Source: Lunularia cruciata (Eukaryota; Streptophyta; Marchantiopsida; Lunulariales; Lunulariaceae). From it: a DNA stretch of 64,000 nt. A program made the position numbers and the translations under genes. The DNA lies in the NCBI GenBank assembly GCA_948567375.1, contig OX419760.1:4712001-4776000 (forward strand), written 5' to 3'. Position 1 is the stretch's first letter; each line of letters begins with the position of its first letter. Shown here piece after piece: positions 1 to 12,559 of this stretch. The notes under the pieces were generated by a model. It saw only the letters and a program-made list of their open reading frames with translations, was not told where the DNA came from and searched no databases.

Positions 1-957
1 AAAACATTGAGAGAATAGGATCTTCCAAAAGAGAATAAGATAGCATAGGTTATTCTAACCACAATAATTTTTCAATGAGAGTTTGCAGCAGTCTTCTGGT
101 ATGTTGACTCTTACATCGCCAGATTTGGAGCTATATTATCAGAGAAGAAAATTTACATCGCATGCAGTGTGTGTCGTAGTGTACTGTACTTGAGCATGGA
201 TACATTATATTCCGGGGCACAGCTTCTATCGCCAAAATTTACCACCTTTCATCTTGTAGAACAGTTGCAACAACGGGTACTGTAACAGCTGCTATGGATG
301 AGAATAAGAATGAGAAAAGTTTAGGGTGGTAGAGTACACGTTGATAGAAATGGAAAAAGAAGATAGATCATGTACGAATGCACAAGATTCCAAAACCTGA
401 GTGACGCACCTCCGAGAATAACAAAATATGTATTCAAAGACCGATGATCATGGCCTTAGAATGTACATCTTTTTACGAATACGGAATGGAATTTACAGGA
501 TCTAAATTTCTCATCCGGGAAGTGCCGTGGGATAGGATTTCGGGAACATGAAGCCGTCCTTCTGTGCCAGATGCACATATGACCATTAAAAGGAGAAGTT
601 TGAGAAAAATAGCTCGCATTGATACGAGCACAACTCTTACTATCCAACTTTGTCAATCGTACAAGTTTTATTGATATCGAGCAAACAGCAAATGAAGGGT
701 ACATGCAGATTACGGAGCTCTGGGCCAAAGTTCTAAGCATTTAGATGGCTTTTTCTACAACCAGCTGCAGTCCATGGTGGAAATATCTGATTATGAAGGC
801 TATCAAGGTTGATGCTCCAATGCAATATCAATATCAATATCAATATCATTAACATTCTGTCTATGACATGTAGTAGGAGCAATCGATGACCTCATCACTC
901 GATCACGAAAGAGCAAGAGCCGGATTGCCACTTCCTACTCTAAACATCATGGTATGC
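1..957. other. Intergenic, no recognised gene
   Basis: No reading frame here resembles a protein I recognise. The open frames are short, and composition is mixed rather than AT-rich. A short microsatellite of four CAATAT units sits at 823-846. The stretch ends where the non-LTR 3' tail begins at about 958. It may contain the flank or UTR of a gene lying left of the window, but nothing proves that. Confidence 0.5.
823..848. repeat. CAATAT microsatellite
   Basis: Four perfect tandem copies of CAATAT are followed by a partial unit. It is a simple sequence repeat in intergenic DNA with no sign of function. Confidence 0.8.
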
Positions 958-1115
958 ATGACCCGGATATGGTGGCAGTTTGCCTTTCATGGGGCTTAGC
1001 CCCATGTTACCTTTTTTCCTCTCCCATGTTACCTTTTTTGTCTCTCCCTTGTACGGCTTGATGGGGTCTTCCCATCCTTCATTTTTCCTACGCGGTCGCC
1101 TTTTTCTCCTTTCCT
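958..1115 (+). mobile_element. 3' tail of non-LTR retroelement (short copy 1)
   Basis: This stretch matches the outer ends of the two long non-LTR copies at 29.95 kb and 59.08 kb. It carries the palindrome CATGGGGCTTAGCCCCATG at 988-1006, an 8-bp perfect stem with a TTA loop. A pyrimidine-rich run follows, then a conserved CTTGATGGGGTCTTCCCATCC block and an ACGCGGTCGCC end. Only the 3' terminus is present, as expected of a strongly 5'-truncated non-LTR insertion. The sequence similarity is directly visible. The assignment to a retroelement tail rests on the coding sequence next to the same tail in the long copies. Confidence 0.75.
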
Positions 1116-1320
1116 TGAGACCGACTTTTCAACTGTTGTCGTTCCCTTCACCTCGAGCGTCTTGCATATAACCAAAAATATACGCGATCTTCTCCCCTCC
1201 TGAGGAAGTTCTAAGCTCGCACTTTGGCTTCATGTGGGGTACAGTACCTGTCGTAGATAGTACCTGCATTCTCATTCTCATTATCATATCCTGTCCTAGT
1301 TAAACACTTTTGACTGTGAA

Positions 1321-1422
1321 AGCGACCCGCGTCGGATAACAACAAGGATGGTAAGACCCGTCAAGTCGTGCAAGAGAAAACATAAGAGGTAAATTGAGGC
1401 TAAGTACCAAGAGCTGGGGTAA
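1321..1422 (-). mobile_element. 3' tail of non-LTR retroelement (short copy 2, inverted)
   Basis: The reverse complement aligns with the same 3' tail as copy 1: the CTTAGCC hairpin region is degraded, then a CACGACTTGACGGGTCTTACCATCC block and a GACGCGGGTCGC end. It is more diverged than the other copies. It faces copy 1 tail to tail, about 200 bp away. Its body would extend rightward, but I see no reverse transcriptase coding there, so it is truncated or eroded. Confidence 0.6.
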
Positions 1423-2460
1423 CACTTGAACTAATTAACTAGAGGTAGGTACTTTCTGTATCGATCTGAAACTGATGTGCGTTTTAATTTCAAACTTTTA
1501 ACTCTTCTAAATGAATTAATGGCCCAATGAACCTCAAGTACGGGGGATGAATATACATATCCTGGCTCCCTTCTATAGACTAATCATTTTGCTTATTTGC
1601 ATTTAGCTTTTGCAATCCGTTTGCAGTACCGTAGTTTTAGATTTGGAATCTCTCTGTAAGTGACTTTTAATAAGCATTAGGTTTAAAATTATAATAATCT
1701 TCTATGGTTTTGCTTGAGGTGTGAAAGTTTCCGATATTATAGAGACTATTTATGCTAATTTTAGTTAAATACGGAAATAAAATATCTAGATATATTTAAA
1801 TTACAAATTTTAGTTCAAGAGTATTTCAGTTTTCAATATTACATATCCACGTATGTAATATTCAAAACTGATCGTTACTATTTTTTTATACTATATATTT
1901 ATAAATTTAATAGTTTTTATTAGACTTTCAAATTAATTTTTAATCAATCAGCTTCCTAATATCTGAAGTTATAATACACTTTTGAGAAAAGATTAATATA
2001 GAAATATAAATCTGGAAACACTAAAGATGAAAAATTCTATAATAAAAAAGTTAATATTTTACATTCAAATGAAACAGTTCTACAGTTAACTTGAAAAATC
2101 ATTTAGTTATTTTATGTTTATCTCAAAAAATTAATGTATTAGTTTAGAACTTAAGTTTTAAAATCTTTCATTCCATACACTTTGTTCTGGAAATTAACTA
2201 AATTTTTATCCAAAAATAAGCAAAGACAGTGATTAGTGAAATATATTTTTGAGAGTAAATTACCTATACACTAGATACTTTTTGCAAGAAAAGCATTTAA
2301 ATTATATCTTCTATATTAGTTTAATTGAAAATCCTTATGATGATATCTTGACTAGATAAAGAAAATTAATCCCAGATTTTGTAAACACATCCTAACTTCA
2401 CATTGTATAGGCCATTAACTATTTTCTCTAATCTCTATCTATACAAACCATTTGTCACTA
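1423..2460. other. AT-rich intergenic stretch
   Basis: Strongly AT-rich sequence with long A and T runs and no credible coding potential. A similar AT-rich stretch lies at 14290-14920, so the old transposon block at 2.5-14.3 kb is bracketed by AT-rich DNA. I see no gene or structured RNA. Confidence 0.6.
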
Positions 2461-2859
2461 TATAGTCTTCACTGTCTGTAAACGGGCAAAGTCTTCCTTA
2501 TCTGTAGATAGACAAAGTAGGTGCTAAGGGTTGTGTAGGTTGTGGGTAAGTTGATGCTGCAGCATACGGAATGCGAGATTGCTGTTAAGGGTGAGCTGCT
2601 ATGGGACTCCCAATATGAGATTCTTCCTATGGGGTAAATGGACAAGAATACTACAGGTATGTCATATAGTAGGACAAGAGACCATAAATGCAAAGGCGGT
2701 GCATTGATGCACTTAGGTAGAATAATAAAGGATTAGGAGCAAATTTGCATTTATATGTGGAATTAGAAGGAGATGGCCACTGCAGAGGAAGGGTTGAGAT
2801 GAAGGAAACTTTTTTTTTTTTATTTGACCCCAAATATAAAAGGGAGTTCAGTCCACTAT
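2461..2859. other. Transposon-block edge, unassigned
   Basis: Transition from the AT-rich flank into degenerate repeat sequence. Short frames on the minus strand match nothing I recognise. A poly-T run lies at about 2809-2822. Confidence 0.35.
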
Positions 2860-3480
2860 AAAGCGGTGGTTGACTGACGGATGTTTTTTGGCATCAGTAC
2901 AAAGAGTTCTAAGAAATCAATCGTGAGCCTCTTCATATAGTGTAAGGAGCAAGACTTGGACAGGAGAGGAGGAACTGATAGCCGTAAGGCATTTCTCATT
3001 AGGCAAGGCCAATATAGTCCTCCATTGTGAAGTGATAGCTTGCACCTAGGGTTAAAAAGCTTAAATGCCTTGTCTAATGTGGCTCTTGGCTTCTTCCATG
3101 GATGATTGCTAGACTTGATGAATGGATGCAAACTTGTTTGACTTAATGTTCTGATTGATCCTTGCTAACCTATGATTCCACAATGGGATGTCCTAGTCTT
3201 ATGGCCAGCGTGAGGATTGGTGAGTAGAGAGAGACAATGAGGAGGTCAACGGGCTCTCAAGGGTGATAAACATGTGAGCCATCTCCAAAGTACAATGTCC
3301 TATGGTAGACCTGGTCTTGCAGTACAACTATATGCACTAAAAGAATCTTGCTTGCAGTTCCTCCGTAAGCCTAGAGAGGGGCCAGCCATGGGAGAATTGT
3401 CCCACAATTTCCTTGTCCTGCAATGCCCCATAGACAAACTACGGGTTAGGTCATGCTTGCCAACACTTTTGGTGCTGCTG
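2860..3480. repeat. Direct repeat family B, copy 1
   Basis: This stretch aligns in the same orientation with 13790-14210. Shared blocks include the segment around TGTCCTATGGTAGAC (3295-3310 and 14015-14030), the segment around CAATGCCCCATAGACAAACTA, and the GAGCCATCTCC block. The copies are considerably diverged. They could be LTRs of an old element, because retrotransposon coding lies between them, but I could not define TG/CA ends or target duplications. Confidence 0.55.
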
Positions 3481-4600
3481 TTGGCTGACTTGCATGTCCT
3501 CCACACTCCCTTCTACAACTTGCATTGGCTGCCACTATTCATTACCACCTTGCAAGGATGTGGCTGTTTTTTTTTCAGGGGAAGCATTCCTTCCTATGTT
3601 AAGAACAGTACCTGCTTTTGGGTTGAAAGAAGCATTACCTCTCACATCTACAAGTGCAAAACATTTTGGTTTGAGGAACGCATTACCTCTTAGAACCTCA
3701 GACAACACATGGATGACACAAAGAGAAGTATCTGTGGATATACAAAGAAGATGCATTACCTTCCATCTCAACAAAGAAGCCACTTCTGAATCACAAAGAA
3801 ACATTACCTCCAGCATTTACCAACAACATTGCAAACTCCCCATTTCAAGCAACATTTCCATTGATGGGAATTACTTTTGTGCAAGGGATCCTTTCTACTT
3901 TGGCATTGCAGCTGATAACAACTTCAACACCAATCCCAATGCCTATAGTTTTGGTAGCTCTAGCTATGATGACTTTGACCTTGTGGGGTGGAAGCAATTG
4001 CATTCCTTTGGGTACAGCATTGTTCACTAGACAAGAAGATTTTGATTCATTCTTACAAATATTTGAGAATATACGTATGGCACAAGGCATTGTAGAAAAT
4101 GCCCCAATGGCCCAATAGATCAGCCAATGCTTTATTTGAATTGTGTTCAGCAGCTTTGCCCCTACCACACAAGTGAGCTATGTGTTGATGCAAGGAGAAG
4201 GGAAACATGAATGCATCTTACCTAGATAACAAGAACAACTAAGGGACAAAATAAACTAACTATGCAAAGGACACATGTGGTACCCACATTCTTTTTGGAT
4301 TGTTTTGAGTGAAGAAGTGAATTGTTGAAGCCAAATTGAAGCTAACTGGAAGAAAGAACAACAGAATTGTATGTTTGGATCCAACCCAAGGAAGTTGAAT
4401 TCATGTCAGAGTAAGAAGGACTTGGATTGGACTGGAAGGGTGGTGGACCTGAAGTAAGGATACATCACATTGAAATGATCAAACCAATCCAAAGAAACCT
4501 TAATAACTTCTACTCAGGTCAAACCAATCAAGAAGGTACATTCAATGAAAATGGCTACCTTGTAAGTAGGATAAATTTGGGAGTGACAAGAGTAAGTCAT
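3481..4600. other. Degenerate transposon sequence with an open frame
   Basis: A plus-strand frame of 178 codons runs from 3494 to 4030, but it has no motif I recognise and overlaps open frames on the other strand. It may be an eroded gag or spacer of an element sharing repeat B. No function is assigned. Confidence 0.3.
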
Positions 4601-6430
4601 GTAGAATGAGTGAGTTGCAATTGATGCTAAACTGAAGAATGACTGATAATCAAAGAAGTATAAACTCAAGACTTTGATGAGGAAATTCTGCAAAAATTAA
4701 ATTTGCATCTTATTGGCATACACCATTTCAAATGCTTCCCGTTCCATAGTGATATAGTTTTTCTCTACAACTTACAATTGCCTATTGGTATAATAGATGA
4801 CATAATCCTTCTTCTTTTCATCCTTTTGGCTAAGGAATCTCCTTTTGCCATGGATGAAATATCCACACAAATATGAAAAGGGACATCCCATCTTGGAGAT
4901 CCCATGACTAGTGCTACCACCAATTTTCTCTTCAAAACCTAGAATACCTCTTCTTGCTTTGCCTCCCACGTATAGTCTTCAGATTTCTTATGTAACTTGG
5001 TTAAGGGTGCAACCAACACCACATAATTAGCAACAAAGCACCAATAATATTTGACATGACCCAAGAAGGCTCATAGCTCCTGAATATTATTGGGAGATTC
5101 CAAGGCTTTTTTAACTTTCACTTTCTCAACATCAACTGCTATTCCTCTGCTAGACACCCACTGTCCCAACAAGATTCCTTTTGTTGTTGAAATAAATTTT
5201 TTTGTGGGTGTAAGGACAAGCCTGCAGCACAACATCTATCAAATTTTTTGCAAAGGTAATCCAAATGCACCTCTCCTTGTCCAAACACACAGAAGTTGTC
5301 AATAAAGGCTTTTACAAAATTTTAGAGGAAGTACTTAAAAATTGCATTCATCATCCACTAAAATGTAGCAGAAGCATTACACAACCCAAAGGGCATCTAA
5401 TTGTATGCATATAGACCACAATTGGTAATAAATGTAGTTTTATCCTTGCCTTCTTCTCAAAAAGACACTTGATTATAGCCAAAAAATCCATCAAGAAAAC
5501 TATAGCAAAGTTGACCCACTACTTGGTCTAGAATGTATTTTTGAATGAAAACGGATGATGGTCTTCCTTGTGAGTGCATTCAGCTTACAAAAGTCCTAGC
5601 CCACCCAAAATTTTCCTGTCTTCTTCTTTTGGACAATAATAATTGGGGATACACATTCATTGGCCCCTAAGTATTTATCAATCTCATCCCTCACAAGGAG
5701 TGAATACTTTGAGTTCAACTTCAAGTCAAGTTGAGTGGAGTTGTAACCTCCTTCCTCCAAATTATTGCTACCAGAGGCAACATCATACAACTTTTCTGCT
5801 TCAACATCCACTTTGTAGCATTCCAAATAATTTACTTGGATTTTTGTGGTCCAAGTCCTCCAAAGATGAGGAAGACAAATCCTTGGATTGGTCTTCATCT
5901 TCTGACAAAGTAGTTTCCCCTTTGTGGGGAAACTTCTTTGTCAGAAGGTGGGGAACCTTTGTCCAACTGACTATCACTAATGAATGATCCTTAGACTCAA
6001 CATCCTTAAACCTCAATTTTTGTTGATGCCAATCTACCATAGCATATGCACTATAAAACCATGATCTTCCAATCAATAAGGGATAACCAGTTTTGGTCAT
6101 TGGTTTGAGTACACTATTGTTTAATTTGAGAGGTACTCCTTTAATGATGGTCACTATATTGGAGAAATGTCCCAAAGGCCAACATTTAGATTGATCCGCA
6201 CATGTATGGATTCATGGTGTAGGTTCAAAGGTATGATACTCCAACCTGTGGGCAGTATCCTCCATCATTACATTAACACTTGAACTTGAGTCAATGGGCA
6301 CAAACATAATTATGCAACCTGTAATCTCTGCATCTACCCCTAGAGATCCCAAATCCTCATGCCCGATTTGATAAATGGCAGGTAAATCCTTCTTGATGAT
6401 CTTATGCACTCTCTTAAGAGCCAAGCTTAG
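4600..6430 (-). pseudogene. Ty3/gypsy pol fragment: protease, RT, RNase H (degenerate)
   Basis: Read on the minus strand, the order is that of a Ty3/gypsy polyprotein. An aspartic-protease-like segment with PIDSSSSVNVM lies at 6424-6212. A linker with GYPLLIGRSWF resembles the LLGRPWL motif after gypsy protease (about 6070). RT follows from about 5720, with SPIIIVQKKKTGKFWV, the MPFGLCNASATF block near 5380, and an active-site-like FIDNFCVFG near 5310. A RNase H-like tail ends near 4770. Stops and frame changes break it repeatedly, so it cannot encode a working enzyme. In RNA-mediated transposition these domains process the polyprotein and copy the RNA. The RT active site reads IDN rather than the usual DD pair. 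Confidence 0.75.
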
Positions 6431-7349
6431 TTGCTTCTAATACAACTTGTTATCTTCCTACAATTGCTTTAATGTCATGTTTGCCTAAGTGGATGCTAGA
6501 TCTGCCATAATATCATAATAGTGCCTCCTCCTAGCTTCACCTTCTTCTACTTCTTGGTTGAGTCCTCAACCCAATCCAAAGTTGACTTTGGACTCTTGAG
6601 TATGGTGACCAGGTTGGTTTTTTTTTTAACCCATATCACTTTGGATCTACCAACTTTGGCTTGGATGAGACCTTTGACCTTGGCTTGGATGTCAGCTTCA
6701 AACACCAAAGGACTCTCCTTCTGAACTTCCTTCAAGTTCATGTCATGGCCTTGTTGCATACCCTCCTTCACCTCCTTTTCTAAGGCTTTACTTTGGCTTT
6801 GACCAAGATCCTCTCTTCCTTAGAAAATATAATGAATTTGGGAAAAAATTGCTTTGTATTCTGCGAGGGGGACAAGGTAATGCTTACCTCCTTGAGATCA
6901 AGTTTCTTCTTCTCCAAACATGTTTCAACCCTCAATACATCAATATATGGCCATTCTCCCTCCAAAGTTGGATTCAATTCATTTGTAACTACTTCCTCCA
7001 AAGTAACACAATTTATTGTGGCCTCCCCTTTGGCTTGTAATGGAAGATTCTGGTGGTGTCTAGATATACCCAACCGGAGGCTTCAGATTTGGAAGTTGAG
7101 GACATTGGCTAGGCACATGACACAATCCCTTATAATTCCCAAACAAAGGAAAATATCCAATCTACCACCAAGGCTCAAGACAATTGGATGACCAACATCC
7201 AAGTGACCCATAGTTATAACAGACCCCAAGTGCAACATTCTAGGGTTGTTTTTAGTTTTTCATTGGCATCCATTTTGGTGGAGCATTACTCATATACTCC
7301 CTTGGAAGATAATGTGGACCTTGGAATGTTGTGCTTGACTATGGTTGTA

Positions 7350-8300
7350 CCTCCTAGGTTTGATAAACCACTTCTTTCTCCGGGTCTTGATATTGGTTGT
7401 GATCCCAAGTTGGAACCCAATCAATTTCTTGTATCTGGTACAAAGGTCTATTGGTCAAGCACTCTATCTTTGCATGACCCAATTTTCCACACAAAGTACA
7501 CCATACATTTGGTCTTGCAACTGAGAAGGCTTTCCTTCTATCCTTTATCCCAACCATCTATCCTTTCCTTCTATCCTTTATCCCAACCATCTGAATCTTG
7601 AAATCCACAAATTCTTTTAAAAATATCTCCAGCTTAATGTCTACTTTTTTGACATGTTTGGCTGGAGTTTGCAATATTTTTTCTCCCAAACTCCACCAAT
7701 TCTTCTTCTTTTTATTGTCATCTTCTATTGAGAAAGAGGAACTCAATGAGGTTGAGTACTCATTCAAAGATGGGGAGGTATTATGAGATATTCTTCTTCT
7801 CACCTTACACCCTTTCCTCTCTCTATTCCCTCAATTATTGGCAAAATGAGAATGAGCCGCCTCATAGAATGTGACATGTTTAGGTACTTTGTCAAGAAAA
7901 GTTACATTCCAGTCTCTTGAAAAGATCCAAATTGTTGGTGATGCCTTTGAGGAACCAAGTGCAGGCATAGGCATCCGGATAGCCAACCATCCTTGCTTGC
8001 TTAGGCACTTGGTTCAATGACATCATGAACAATTCCAAATAATCTTGTTACTTCTCATTCTTGCCCTGATCCAAATCATTGAGTGCAGTGGCCCGACAGT
8101 TTTGCCAAAAATCCTATGACAACCCAACATGTACCACTCTTGCAATAATCTGTTAGTAATTGTTCATTCACACAAAGATACATGTAAGGAATGTTCAAAT
8201 ATATGGTGAAAGGTATCTTTGTAGTTCTCTTGGTTACATCTTTAGCCTCTTGGGTAGAAACAAAACTAAGAAGAGAGTAACAAATGCTAAATAGCAATCT
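7350..8300 (-). pseudogene. gag fragment with CCHC zinc knuckle (minus-strand gypsy)
   Basis: A CTLCGKLGHAKIEC zinc knuckle (CX2CX4HX4C) lies on the minus strand near 7455-7500. Upstream on that strand, frames at about 8250-7800 carry a gag capsid-like stretch with QVPKQARMVGYPDAYAC, interrupted by stops and frame changes. This sits 5' of the pol fragment at 6430-4600 on the same strand, the normal gag-pol order. A 33-bp in-frame tandem duplication at 7530-7595 repeats the MVGIKDRRK segment just before the knuckle. Confidence 0.65.
7530..7595. repeat. 33-bp tandem duplication
   Basis: Two adjacent near-identical 33-bp units begin at 7530 and 7563. The unit length is a multiple of three, so the degenerate gag frame on the minus strand is kept. 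It looks like a local slippage duplication inside the old element. Confidence 0.75.
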
Positions 8301-10426
8301 TGTTACATATAATTGTCAATCAAAATCACAATTCTTCAATTTTAGTCCAAATTGATGTCAATTTGGACTAAAAAATGATGATTCAGTCAGTTGATATGAA
8401 GAAGGCTACATCACTACAAAGTGACTTTTCATCAGAATTTTATTCTACCCCTCCATCAAAGGTACAACTTACTATTTCAAAGTTACTTTGCATCAGTCTC
8501 TTTTCTGCAAATACAAATAATAAATGATATAGTTCTTACAGATCCGTCAAGGTTTTGCTTTGGATGTGCCCCACTCAATATCAAACACACAAAATGGAAT
8601 GCAGAGTTGCAAAATCCAACCTCTAATAATCCCTCAATTGCAACCCAAATTTCTTTATACACTCACAAGATATTCAAATGATACTTAGAATTGAGCAAAA
8701 TGATTAGTGCTCCTTCAACACTTCACTTTACTCATTCTTCTACTTATTACTAAATACAACACCCTCCAAATGACTACTTTAAATAGACAAATCACTTGGA
8801 AGTTACAAAACTTACCTAAACTACTTAGTTGTTACAACTACTTTCTACCAAGTTTCAAATATGCAGCGTCTTACTTACAACTCTACCACTTTGGATCTGT
8901 AACTGCTACTGACTTGGATCCAACTTGAGTACAACCTCAACTTTGGCTTCCTCATCCAGATCCACTACAAGTGTCTCCTGCACTTTGGGATCTACTACTA
9001 TTACTATTACAATCATATCCTCAGTCTACACTGCAACTAAAGTCATAGGTATTCTAACTTTTCTTCTCCTTCTTGACTCTGAACATCTCAAATGACCCAG
9101 GTAAGTCAGCCAAGGTCACATGCACTCTGATCCCAACTACTTCATACTTGGTCACTCTATTCTTACTTAGAGTGTGAGTGAGACTATCTACATTCATCTT
9201 AATTAAATCTTATCTAAGGCAAATATTGTCCCCTACTCCATCTCTAAGATGAATAAGCAATGTATTCAATTCTACTTCCTTCAACTTCTTCCTCTTTATT
9301 TCTTGCACTAACAACTTCAAATCATGCTTCTTCCAACTTTTCTTTGGCACCTGTGCTGAGCATTGCCTTGAATTGTGTAGTGGCCTTGCTCATCAAACCC
9401 AAAGTCTCCTTCATTGATAGTGACTTGCATCGGATCACATCTTGTACCAATTGCATCCAAAGTCAATGTAATTCAATAGCATGTTTCTCCTCCATCTTCT
9501 TCTTCTCCACTTTGGCATTGGCGACATGAAAAGCTTTGGCTTAATTGACAAGATTGTGTGAAGGCATTGTTCTTCTCAAGCTTGACTGGCTATCTCCTTT
9601 TGCCAATCTTGATCCTGCTTTGCAATGACTTGCCTTACTAGGTTGATATGCCATACATTCATCTTGTAGGTGAACTTGTGTAGTATGGTGTACTAAATCT
9701 GTCTGCATGCCCTCCAATCCATACTTCAACTTCTCTAGAGCTTCCTTTTGATGCTCTAGATACTGGCCTTGTTGCTCAAAACTTCCTTGCAGGTCAGTTA
9801 GGCTCTATTGTTGAACACCGGTGTCTACCCAAAGTACTTTGCCTTTGTGTTTACTTTGAGCCAACATCATCTTCAACTATGTTACTTCCATACTCAATGC
9901 CCACATCATTTGGTTCTTTACCTTCAGATGCCCCACCTTCACTTCTTGCATCCATTCTTATAAATGTACCAACAAAGGACAGGCAATACTTGATAGATAA
10001 TTTGCCCCTTGGAAAGTGTCTTTAGACATGATCACCTGCACCTTAGCCCAAACTTGGGATCTTCTTACCTTTAGACTGATTCCCTTCAAAATTTCCTCCT
10101 CCTTGGGTCCACTTGGCCTTACATGAACTACCTTGGCAATTTAGTGAGATTGTATTCCTCATTTGGAATACGATCCTTGTCTCTTCTTTTTCCTCCCATA
10201 TGTTATCTTCTGGCAGGTCCATGCATGGGGCATTGCCACCTTCCATGCACTCAATCTCCTCATAAAATTCCTAATCTGACCCATGTTTGGCTACTTCCTT
10301 AATTGGTTGTTGGACTCCAAGTTCTTCCTCACTCTTGTTGCTCAATTCTTTGCTCTTAAGAGTCAGCTCTTCTTTGGAATCCTTCAAGTAAGACTCTACT
10401 TCTCCTTCTTATTATTCTCCTCAAAA
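8301..10426 (-). mobile_element. 5' internal region of minus-strand gypsy element
   Basis: This region lies between the gag fragment and an LTR of family A, as expected for the leader and gag N-terminus of a minus-strand element. A minus-strand frame around 9950-9541 contains a Gln/Glu-rich segment with EQQGQYLEHQKEALEKL that could form a coiled coil, as in some gag proteins. Other frames are short and broken. I infer its identity from position more than from similarity. Confidence 0.4.
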
Positions 10427-10989
10427 AGAATAAATACAAGATCACTCTACAAGAGAGAAAACACAAGTTTTACACTCAATACTCCAATGCCCCCAAAGGA
10501 GCACCTACTCTTTATTATATAGCAAAGAGTACCCCTTCCGAAGAAGCTCCACCATTGGATCAGATACATGGATTGGTTACATGTCAACAAGCTCCACCCT
10601 TAGATTAGTTGCCTAGATGGGTGACATGTCAATCCTTGTCCTATCTAGTTGGTCAAATAGGTTTGATGAGAGGAATCTTTAGGGAATCTTATTGTAAGAA
10701 GCTCAGAATCACGTGGGTGAGGTACCATTGGAAAGCCCTAAATGAGAAAAATCATGGGTGAAGATAGGCAAGCCTTGGTCTCAAAGGTGGAGGAAAATTT
10801 TTTTTCAAGGTCTAATTCATCTGTTTAGGTCTCCAAAATCGGCTTTGAAGTTTTTAGGCTATTTATTATTTCTATTCTATTAGTAGAAGTACTCTTTTGG
10901 TGCTGCCTATGTCTGATCTAGTTAGCACATCATACACAATATCCATAAATTGTTACCTCTAGATAATATGTCTAGCTATTGGTATTACA
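10427..10989 (-). mobile_element. LTR of family A (copy 1, diverged)
   Basis: This aligns along most of its length with the LTRs at 31707-32270 and 34110-34844. Shared blocks include the CTCCAAAGGAGCACC region, a TATATAATA box read on the minus strand near 10515, GGTGAGGTACCATT, and the terminal TAGCTATTGGTATTACA. The plus-strand right end is sharp (TTACA at 10989), but the left end lacks the expected TGTAATAC. Its minus-strand orientation and position upstream of the minus-strand gag fit a 5' LTR. Confidence 0.65.
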
Positions 10990-12555
10990 AAGACAAGTCA
11001 ATCATTGTCACTACTTGACTCTAGTTCGGTCGCTAAGCAATCCTCCTTTTTGCCAAGGAGATAGTTTCCTTAGGTTTGGTCCTCTTCTTTGGCCTGGGTA
11101 TTGGGACTAATATCATCTTCTTTTGTCCCATCATGGCAAAGTATTGGTCGTTATCCTTCACCTTCACCATATACCATGTCTCTTCTTGATCCGCAACCTA
11201 TCGTAGGTCCGGATGAAAGTGTGTTACCATCATGTGCTATTCCTCAAGGGTGAGTAAATTCAACCCCATGTAGTAATGCAATGCAAAGGGTAGTAATGCA
11301 TTGCAAACGGTACAAAGTAATGGGGCAGCATGTCCATATTATACTACTCCAACATCTGCCTCATCCCTTGGTAAGAACACCCCTCCCAATTGACCCTTGC
11401 TCTTACATCATGTGGAAGAAGACCACCTAATGCTTTGTTATGTATGCGGTCTACTTTCACTTCCTCATAGCCATCATCATTGCCCAGATGATACTTTGCC
11501 TCATTGGATGCATATATGTGTCTACCTTAGATCCATTCTTTTTGCAAGGTTCATCAAAGGACACCTTCAATTCCGCCATTTCTTCCAAAGGATCACACTT
11601 CCAATTGAAGGTGATCCCTATAGGCTCTCCTGTATCAGTTCCCAATACTAATTTCTAGAGCTTTAGTCCATTCGGTGTGTTTTCTTGTCTTCCCTATCTC
11701 ACTTGAACCTTCCTCATAGTTGCTCATGGCAATTTTTTTCATGAATCCTAAAAGCTCAAGTTCCAATTCCATGCAAGGAAAGTGATCCAAAGTTGGCTCA
11801 AGACTTTGAATCTTTCCACCATGTAGACTCTCCTAATTGCAAGGTTTCTGATCAAGATGGCAAAAACCTGATGTCCTCCTTGAATGGCATTGTAACTCTC
11901 TCCTCTTCACTTGGTTTTGTGCACAACAACCCAACAACTTGACTTACAGCTCTACTCCAATCCAATGGACTACACAAATTCACAAGAGTAATTTGATTCA
12001 ACATTGCAAAATTCCCTTTGCAAAGTCTCTATTTTATATTTCTTTGAATTGCAGTCATTCTTCAATCAAAACTTAGTAAAAAATCATGCTTAATGCATGT
12101 TTTACTCCTATCTTTTTCTTGAATAGCCTCACACAAAGTAGCCATTCACAACGAGTGTACTTTGTTTTTTGGTATGGCCAAAGTCAAGGTTGCAATTGAA
12201 GCTCCTTGTATTGGGTGCCTTCATCTTGATGCAAAGTATCCTCACTTTGGGTCTTCCATCCTCCCAAGTCTGATCTGAGTCTTCCTCTCCTCTAATATGA
12301 AGTTGACTTCCTCATGTTGAATTGGATTTTCTATTGCAGATCTGAATTCACCAATTTTCTTCATGTAGCCTTCTTTTCTACTTAAAATACACTCCCAATT
12401 CTAAAAATCCTAAAAGCTGCAAAAAATAAACAAAAACAGGTGGGTACCACAATCCCCAAGAAGATCCAAATCATCCAAGCACTACCCGCACCAAAAATAG
12501 TCCACAAGCTTCATATTTTTTGGCCTATACAGGCTATTATCTATAATACATCCAA
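10990..12555. other. Degenerate retrotransposon sequence
   Basis: No intact gene. A minus-strand frame near 11645-11457 and its broken continuation toward 11050 have a gag-like look (Met-rich helical segments, a TWYMV block), but the match is weak. There is nothing else I can assign. Confidence 0.3.
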
Positions 12556-12559
12556 AAAC

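Noticed and set aside
3494-4030. 178-codon plus-strand frame as a gene
   Set aside because: It lies in degenerate transposon sequence, overlaps frames on the other strand, and shows no motif. Kept only as unassigned sequence.
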